A stretch of 64,000 bases of DNA. It comes from Saprospiraceae bacterium (lineage in GTDB: Bacteria > Bacteroidota > Bacteroidia > Chitinophagales > Saprospiraceae). Below the pieces are notes generated by a model that ran no database searches, was not told the DNA's origin, and saw nothing but the letters and a program-made list of their open reading frames with translations. The translations under genes were made by a program, and so were the position numbers. Positions within the stretch are counted from its first letter, which is position 1. Each line of letters begins with the position of its first letter. Positions 59,713 to 64,000 of the stretch are shown piece by piece. The stretch spans positions 1 to 64,000 of the forward strand of contig JAEUUT010000228.1 of the NCBI GenBank assembly GCA_016787415.1, read 5' to 3'.

Positions 59713-60042
59713 GTTTTTGGCGGCACGCGCTCTTTTGCGGCTACCCTCCAACGCCTCCGATTGGAGCGCCGAAAGTAAATATTTTTGAAAAGAGAAGGCT
59801 TGAATCGAATGCATATTTTTTTATTCAGACGGACTCTATTCAAGGGAGGCAATTTTCTAATTTAAGCGGTCAGCCTTGTCGATTTATCTACTTGCCTTTT
59901 CAATGCCCGTAAGCAAACCCTGACTCCTGGTTCAGGCAGTATTTTCGTCCGGAAGCGAACACCCCCGTTCGGCTTCGGACATTTTATTTTTAAAAAATAG
60001 CACGCAATTCCCTAACTATCAACCATATACAAAAATGGCGTA

Positions 60043-60058
60043 TTAGTTGACCAACTAA
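60043..60058. promoter_or_regulatory. Operator-like palindrome TTAGTTGACCAACTAA
   Basis: Two 7-bp half-sites with a 2-bp spacer, ~90 bp upstream of the first permease ATG. The size and symmetry fit a TetR- or MarR-type site. The rest of 59713-60042 has no gene; a stem around tggagg/cctcca at 59746-59768 and a T-rich stretch are the only other features seen. Confidence 0.45.
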
Positions 60059-60146
60059 AAACGGTCGACCGCATCTTTCACGCCGACAATAATTTGTCTG
60101 TGGAGCGGCGGTGAAACCACCGGTTATCTACCTTCAAAATACAATT

Positions 60147-62534
60147 ATGCTGTCGAGTTATTTCAAAATCGCATTCCGGGGTCTTGTAAAAAACAAAATC
60201 TATACCGCCATCAACATCGGCGGGCTTTCCACAGGTATGGCTGTTGCCATGCTCATCGGGCTTTGGGTGTGGGATGAAATAACGTACAACCAATACCATA
60301 AAAATTCTGACAGGATCGCACAAGTTTATGTGACTGGAAACGCCAACGGCGAGCCTTTTACCAGTGGTTACCTGCCAATTCCGCTGGGCGAGGAACTCCG
60401 GAATACCTTTGCGGAGAATTTTAGCCACGTCGTGATGTCGTCCTGGACCGGAGCGCATATTCTGGCTTCCGGGGAAAACAAATTTACCGTAAACGGCAAC
60501 TTTTTAAGTCCGGAAGGCCCCGAAATGCTGGGGCTGAACATGATCAGCGGTTTACAGTCCGGATTAAAGGAACATTCGGCTATTCTCCTCTCAGCATCCG
60601 CGTCAAAAAACCTCTTTGGCGATGCCGACCCGCTGGGAAAAACGGTAAAAATCGACCATAAACTGGATGTGAGGGTAGCCGGCGTATATGAAGACTTGCC
60701 TGCCAATTCCGAGTTCAGGGAGATGGCATTTGTGGCGCCTTGGGAATTATACGTTTCTACCGAGTCGTCGGCAAGCGATGCGCGCAACAACACGGACTGG
60801 AACAATAATTCCTGGCAGGTACTCGTCCAGATCGCTCCCCATACTGATTTTGAGAAAGTGGCTTCAAAAATAGAAAATGTCATCTCTAGCCACTCCGTAC
60901 AGGCAGCCAGAGCGGAGAAGAAGGCATTCCTGCATCCTATGGAACAGTGGCATTTGTATACCGCCTGGGGCAGCGACGGCAAACCGGCATCCGGTCGGAT
61001 TCAGTATGTCTGGTTGTTCACGTTGATTGGTTTTTTTGTATTGCTGCTGGCCTGTATCAATTTTATGAATCTGAGTACAGCCCAATCAGAAAAACGTGCA
61101 CGGGAAGTAGGTATCCGCAAAGCCATCGGCTCGGGGCGCGAACATTTGATCGGCCAGTTTTACAGCGAATCTCTTCTGCTTTCAATATTTGCTTTTGTAG
61201 TATCACTCTTGTTGGTGCAGATCACTTTGCCGTGGTTCAATGACATCGCTGACAAGCAGTTGCACATCTGGTGGAGCCAGCCTTTATTCTGGTTGTCCGG
61301 TTTGGGGTTTTGCTTCGTCACAGCACTGCTGGCGGGAAGTTACCCGGCACTGTATTTATCTTCGTTCAAACCTCTCCGCGTATTAAAAGGCACATTCAAG
61401 GCAGGGCGTTTTGCGGCCATTCCAAGAAAAGCCCTCGTAATGGTGCAGTTTACAGCATCTGTGGCGCTTATTATAGGCACTATACTCGTTTACCAGCAAA
61501 TTCAGTTTGCCAAAAATCGCCCGATCGGCTATAGCCGGCAAGGTTTGATCTCCGTGCCCATTAATACTTCTGAATTGCTGGCCCATTATCGCGCACTGAA
61601 AAACGATTTGCTTGGTAGCGGCGCAGTAGCGGAGATGTCGACCGCTTCCAGTCCTACAACCGATGTAAATTCTAATACCAGTCTCGAATGGGAGGGCAAA
61701 GACCCGGATTTTAACGCTAACTTCGGCACCATCGCGGTGACGCATGATTATGGAAAAACAGTCGGTTGGCAATTCACCGAAGGCCGCGATTTTTCGAGAG
61801 ATTTTTCCACGGATAGCCTGGGCCTCGTGATCAACGAAACAGCCGTACGCTACATGGGTATTCAGCACCCCATTGGATTGACCATGAAATGGGGAAGCAC
61901 TTCCTACAAGGTGATCGGGGTGATTCGGGATATGATCATGGAATCACCTTTCAAACCCGTCACGCCCACCGTTTTTTTGCTGGATTACCAATGGGCCAAA
62001 GTGATTACGCTGAAAATAAATCCTTCAATGAGCGCCCATGAGGCACTGCCGAAAATCGCAGCGGTTTTTGGCTTGCACAATCCCGGCGCTCCTTTCGATT
62101 ACACCTTTGTAGACGAGGCATACAGCGCGAAATTCTCCACGGAGGAACGTATCGGAAAACTGGCCTCTTTCTTTGCACTGCTGGCAATCCTCCTCAGTAT
62201 TGTAGGCTTATTCGGGCTGGCTTCATACGTCACAGTGCAACGCACCAAAGAAATCGGCGTACGGAAAGTGATGGGAGCCACCGTTTTTAGCGTATGGTAC
62301 CTGTTATCAAAAGAATTCACCAGTCTGGTGCTGATGGCATGTTTGATTGCAGCGCCGATTGCCTATTATTACCTCTACGGCTGGTTGCAGCAATACGAAT
62401 ACCGGATGGACATATCCGTATGGGTTTTTATTGGAACAGGCCTGGGCACATTGCTGATTGCATTGCTGACGGTCAGTTATCAGGCAATTCGGGCAGCGCT
62501 GGCGAATCCAGTCAAGTCCCTGCGAAGCGAGTGA
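60147..62534 (+). CDS. MacB/FtsX-type ABC transporter permease
   Basis: About 795 residues from ATG 60147 (MLSSYFKIAFRGLVKNKIYTAINIGG); a 12-residue extension is possible but not preferred. It has the MacB periplasmic core domain after TM1 (~25-45) and two sets of FtsX helices: RIQYVWLFTLIGFFVLLLACINFMNLSTAQSEKRAREVGIRKAIG (~278-322), then a duplicated half with TVQRTKEIGVRKVMGATVFSVW near 703-724. This 'DUF/ABC permease with two core domains' type is common in Bacteroidota; no ATPase gene is in the window. It is probably for export of a lipid or peptide, or an envelope-signalling complex. Downstream is a second, similar permease. Confidence 0.88.
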   Translation: MLSSYFKIAFRGLVKNKIYTAINIGGLSTGMAVAMLIGLWVWDEITYNQYHKNSDRIAQVYVTGNANGEPFTSGYLPIPLGEELRNTFAENFSHVVMSSWTGAHILASGENKFTVNGNFLSPEGPEMLGLNMISGLQSGLKEHSAILLSASASKNLFGDADPLGKTVKIDHKLDVRVAGVYEDLPANSEFREMAFVAPWELYVSTESSASDARNNTDWNNNSWQVLVQIAPHTDFEKVASKIENVISSHSVQAARAEKKAFLHPMEQWHLYTAWGSDGKPASGRIQYVWLFTLIGFFVLLLACINFMNLSTAQSEKRAREVGIRKAIGSGREHLIGQFYSESLLLSIFAFVVSLLLVQITLPWFNDIADKQLHIWWSQPLFWLSGLGFCFVTALLAGSYPALYLSSFKPLRVLKGTFKAGRFAAIPRKALVMVQFTASVALIIGTILVYQQIQFAKNRPIGYSRQGLISVPINTSELLAHYRALKNDLLGSGAVAEMSTASSPTTDVNSNTSLEWEGKDPDFNANFGTIAVTHDYGKTVGWQFTEGRDFSRDFSTDSLGLVINETAVRYMGIQHPIGLTMKWGSTSYKVIGVIRDMIMESPFKPVTPTVFLLDYQWAKVITLKINPSMSAHEALPKIAAVFGLHNPGAPFDYTFVDEAYSAKFSTEERIGKLASFFALLAILLSIVGLFGLASYVTVQRTKEIGVRKVMGATVFSVWYLLSKEFTSLVLMACLIAAPIAYYYLYGWLQQYEYRMDISVWVFIGTGLGTLLIALLTVSYQAIRAALANPVKSLRSE

Positions 62535-62592
62535 ATAACCATCGTTTATCCGTTATTTAAACCAATATACTGATAACGAATAACCAATAACG
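62535..62592. repeat. Type D-like palindrome between the two permease genes
   Basis: ataacc / ttatcc units, a short loop, then ctgataa / ataaccaat units. It abuts the TGA stop of the first permease and ends 4 bp before the next ATG. It lies inside a probable operon. Confidence 0.7.
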
Positions 62593-62596
62593 TACT

Positions 62597-64000
62597 ATGC
62601 TGACCAATTACCTGAAAATTGCCTTTCGCAGCCTTTGGAAAAACAAGGGCCAGTCTGTCATCCTCATCGGCGGGCTGGCTGCCGGTATGAGCGCCTGCAT
62701 GCTTTTGCTTCAATATGTTGGTTATGAACTGAGTTTCGATCATTTTCATAGCAAGGCTGATCGGATTTACCGTGTCGTCAACGAACGAATTCAGGAAGGC
62801 AAACGCATTCAGAAAGGCACCATTACGTATCCGACCATTGGCGACGCCATGGGCCGCGATTTTCCGGAAGTAGCCAATCATACCCGTCTGATGGCCGGCG
62901 GAGATGTTTTTATCCGTGTTGGCGAAAAACTGGAAGAGCAGGAAGGATTCCTTTGGGCAGACGAGCATTTTCTGGAAATATTCGATTTTCCGGTGCTGGC
63001 AAAAAATGGCACTCAGTTGTTGGGGCTGCCCGATGAAATGGTGATTACACGCTCGGTTGCCGACGCCTATTTCCCCTGGGCCAAAGGCGATTACCAGGCG
63101 ATTATTGGCAAGGAATTGCTTGTGGGCGCCCAAGGCACGGTTTTCCGGGTGTCGGCCGTACTGGATGATGTGCCGCACAACTCGCTGTTGAAATTCAGGG
63201 TACTGGGTGCGTTTTCCCACCTCATTCAGGAGCGCGGCAAGGAAGCCTTTGAGAGTTGGAACTGGTCTGATTTCTGGCATTTCCTCGAACTGAAACCCGG
63301 CGCTGATGCTGCCGCGCTGGAGGCCAAATTTCCGGCGTTCAGCGAGCGGTATTTTCAGCGCAGCAAAGAGTCGGGCAGTGAGGAAATTTTCAGTTTGCAA
63401 GCGCTGAAAGACGCGCATTTGTACTCCCGTGATCTGGAATACGAAATCGGAGAAACTGTAAACGGCCGGGCTGTGTGGTCGCTCCTGATTGTCGCTTTTT
63501 TTATTCTGGTGATTGCATGGATCAATTATGTCAATCTTTCCTCGGTGCGGGCCATGGAACGGGCGCGGGAGGTAGGCGTGCGCAAGGCAATCGGCGCAGA
63601 CAGGAGCCAACTGATCGGCCAATTTATGACCGAGGCTTTGCTGGTGAACCTGACAGCCCTGGCACTGGCATTTCCGCTAGTGCAATTGATCAAGCCCTGG
63701 TTTGCCAATAATTTCGATCTGGAGCCCGAGGCGTTGCAGGTATTTTCGGGAGGCAACCACCTGCTTTGGCCTGTTTTGGCAGGCCTTCTGGTGCTGGGGG
63801 TACTCGTTTCTGGCGTTTACCCGGCCTGGTTGCTGTCGGCATCGCCGGTAGCAGGCATTCTGAAAGGTTTTTTCCAGAAACAACTTGGCGGCGGAGGCCT
63901 GCGCAAAGGACTGGTGGTATTTCAGTTTACGGCATCTATTGCCCTCATTACCGCCACCTGGCTCGTGACGCAACAAATCCGGTACATGAACCGGCAGGAT
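62597..64000 (+). CDS. MacB/FtsX-type ABC transporter permease, C-terminus beyond the window
   Basis: Open from ATG 62597 to the end of the window (468 codons, no stop). N-terminus MLTNYLKIAFRSLWKNKGQS followed by a TM helix, then the MacB core domain and an FtsX helix set (WSLLIVAFFILVIAWINYVN, with the family motif ERAREVGVRKAIGADRSQLIGQF after it). It is a paralogue of the previous gene with ~35% identity by eye in the conserved segments. Only the first half is present here; the second FtsX block should lie to the right. Confidence 0.88.
   Translation, partial: MLTNYLKIAFRSLWKNKGQSVILIGGLAAGMSACMLLLQYVGYELSFDHFHSKADRIYRVVNERIQEGKRIQKGTITYPTIGDAMGRDFPEVANHTRLMAGGDVFIRVGEKLEEQEGFLWADEHFLEIFDFPVLAKNGTQLLGLPDEMVITRSVADAYFPWAKGDYQAIIGKELLVGAQGTVFRVSAVLDDVPHNSLLKFRVLGAFSHLIQERGKEAFESWNWSDFWHFLELKPGADAAALEAKFPAFSERYFQRSKESGSEEIFSLQALKDAHLYSRDLEYEIGETVNGRAVWSLLIVAFFILVIAWINYVNLSSVRAMERAREVGVRKAIGADRSQLIGQFMTEALLVNLTALALAFPLVQLIKPWFANNFDLEPEALQVFSGGNHLLWPVLAGLLVLGVLVSGVYPAWLLSASPVAGILKGFFQKQLGGGGLRKGLVVFQFTASIALITATWLVTQQIRYMNRQD

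Noticed and set aside
1-64000. tRNA, rRNA, riboswitch and prophage features
   Set aside because: No cloverleaf, rRNA core, integrase or phage structural gene, and no riboswitch consensus was recognised in the intergenic sequences read by eye; a covariance-model scan (tRNAscan-SE, Infernal) would be decisive.

Overview
The window is chromosomal DNA of a Bacteroidota bacterium, most probably of the Saprospiria (Haliscomenobacter/Lewinella-like; this placement is inference). The reasons are three large secreted proteins with type IX secretion (Por) C-terminal sorting domains, a TonB-dependent receptor with a carboxypeptidase-regulatory-like N-domain, MacB/FtsX-type permeases, promoters of the TAnnTTTG type, and almost no Shine-Dalgarno sequences (the ECF sigma gene is an exception). 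No rRNA, tRNA, CRISPR array, transposase or prophage gene was found.

Layout. 1-3.7 kb: Gfo/Idh/MocA oxidoreductase, RDD membrane protein, dapD, recX. 4.0-8.8 kb: exopolysaccharide operon made of a degenerate Wzc-like chain-length protein and a Wzx flippase fused to a glycosyltransferase. 9.3-14 kb: a Prc/Tsp protease, a decayed BrnT/BrnA toxin-antitoxin locus, and a flavin amine oxidase. 14-27.9 kb: T9SS cargo, a conserved helical protein, lspA, prfA, the mntR-mntH manganese system (MntH fused to a universal-stress domain), a HTH protein, a second T9SS cargo, a YdeI-family protein and msrB. 27.9-38.7 kb: a 7TM/LuxR-like protein, an amino-acid permease, carA, an enoyl-CoA hydratase, an omega-amidase-like nitrilase, an NlpC/P60 lipoprotein, recG and gatA. 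38.8-48.1 kb: TonB receptor, pseudouridine synthase, hydroxyproline-epimerase-like enzyme, metallo-beta-lactamase hydrolase, M20 amidohydrolase, O-antigen ligase. 48.3-64 kb: ECF sigma factor, SDR plus TetR pair, aconitase, a second Gfo/Idh/MocA enzyme, third T9SS cargo, a three-gene pnt transhydrogenase operon, and two MacB-like permeases, the last cut by the window end.

The most striking feature is not a gene. More than twenty intergenic sites hold elements built from short degenerate tandem units: 7 bp (gtcctga, ggtgaga, ttatcag and ggggcaa types), 9 bp (NNNNaatcc type) or irregular 9-15 bp (cgcagaa type). Most are arranged as inverted arms around a central loop. The four full-length 9-bp-unit elements are 167-170 bp long, and their inner stems differ between copies in a base-pair-preserving way. 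Three families share an inner core, cgtagNgtacac. About a dozen genes have their stop codon, and sometimes their last few codons, inside or against these elements, which often fill the whole gap between convergent genes. I regard them as one undescribed class of mobile or structurally selected palindromes; the class, the mobility and any function are inference.

Regulation that can be read directly: a DtxR-type operator half-site over the mntR promoter, inverted repeats over the tetR promoter, a hairpin at the start of the exopolysaccharide transcript, a -33/-7 promoter plus a strong Shine-Dalgarno for the sigma-factor gene, and several intrinsic terminators.
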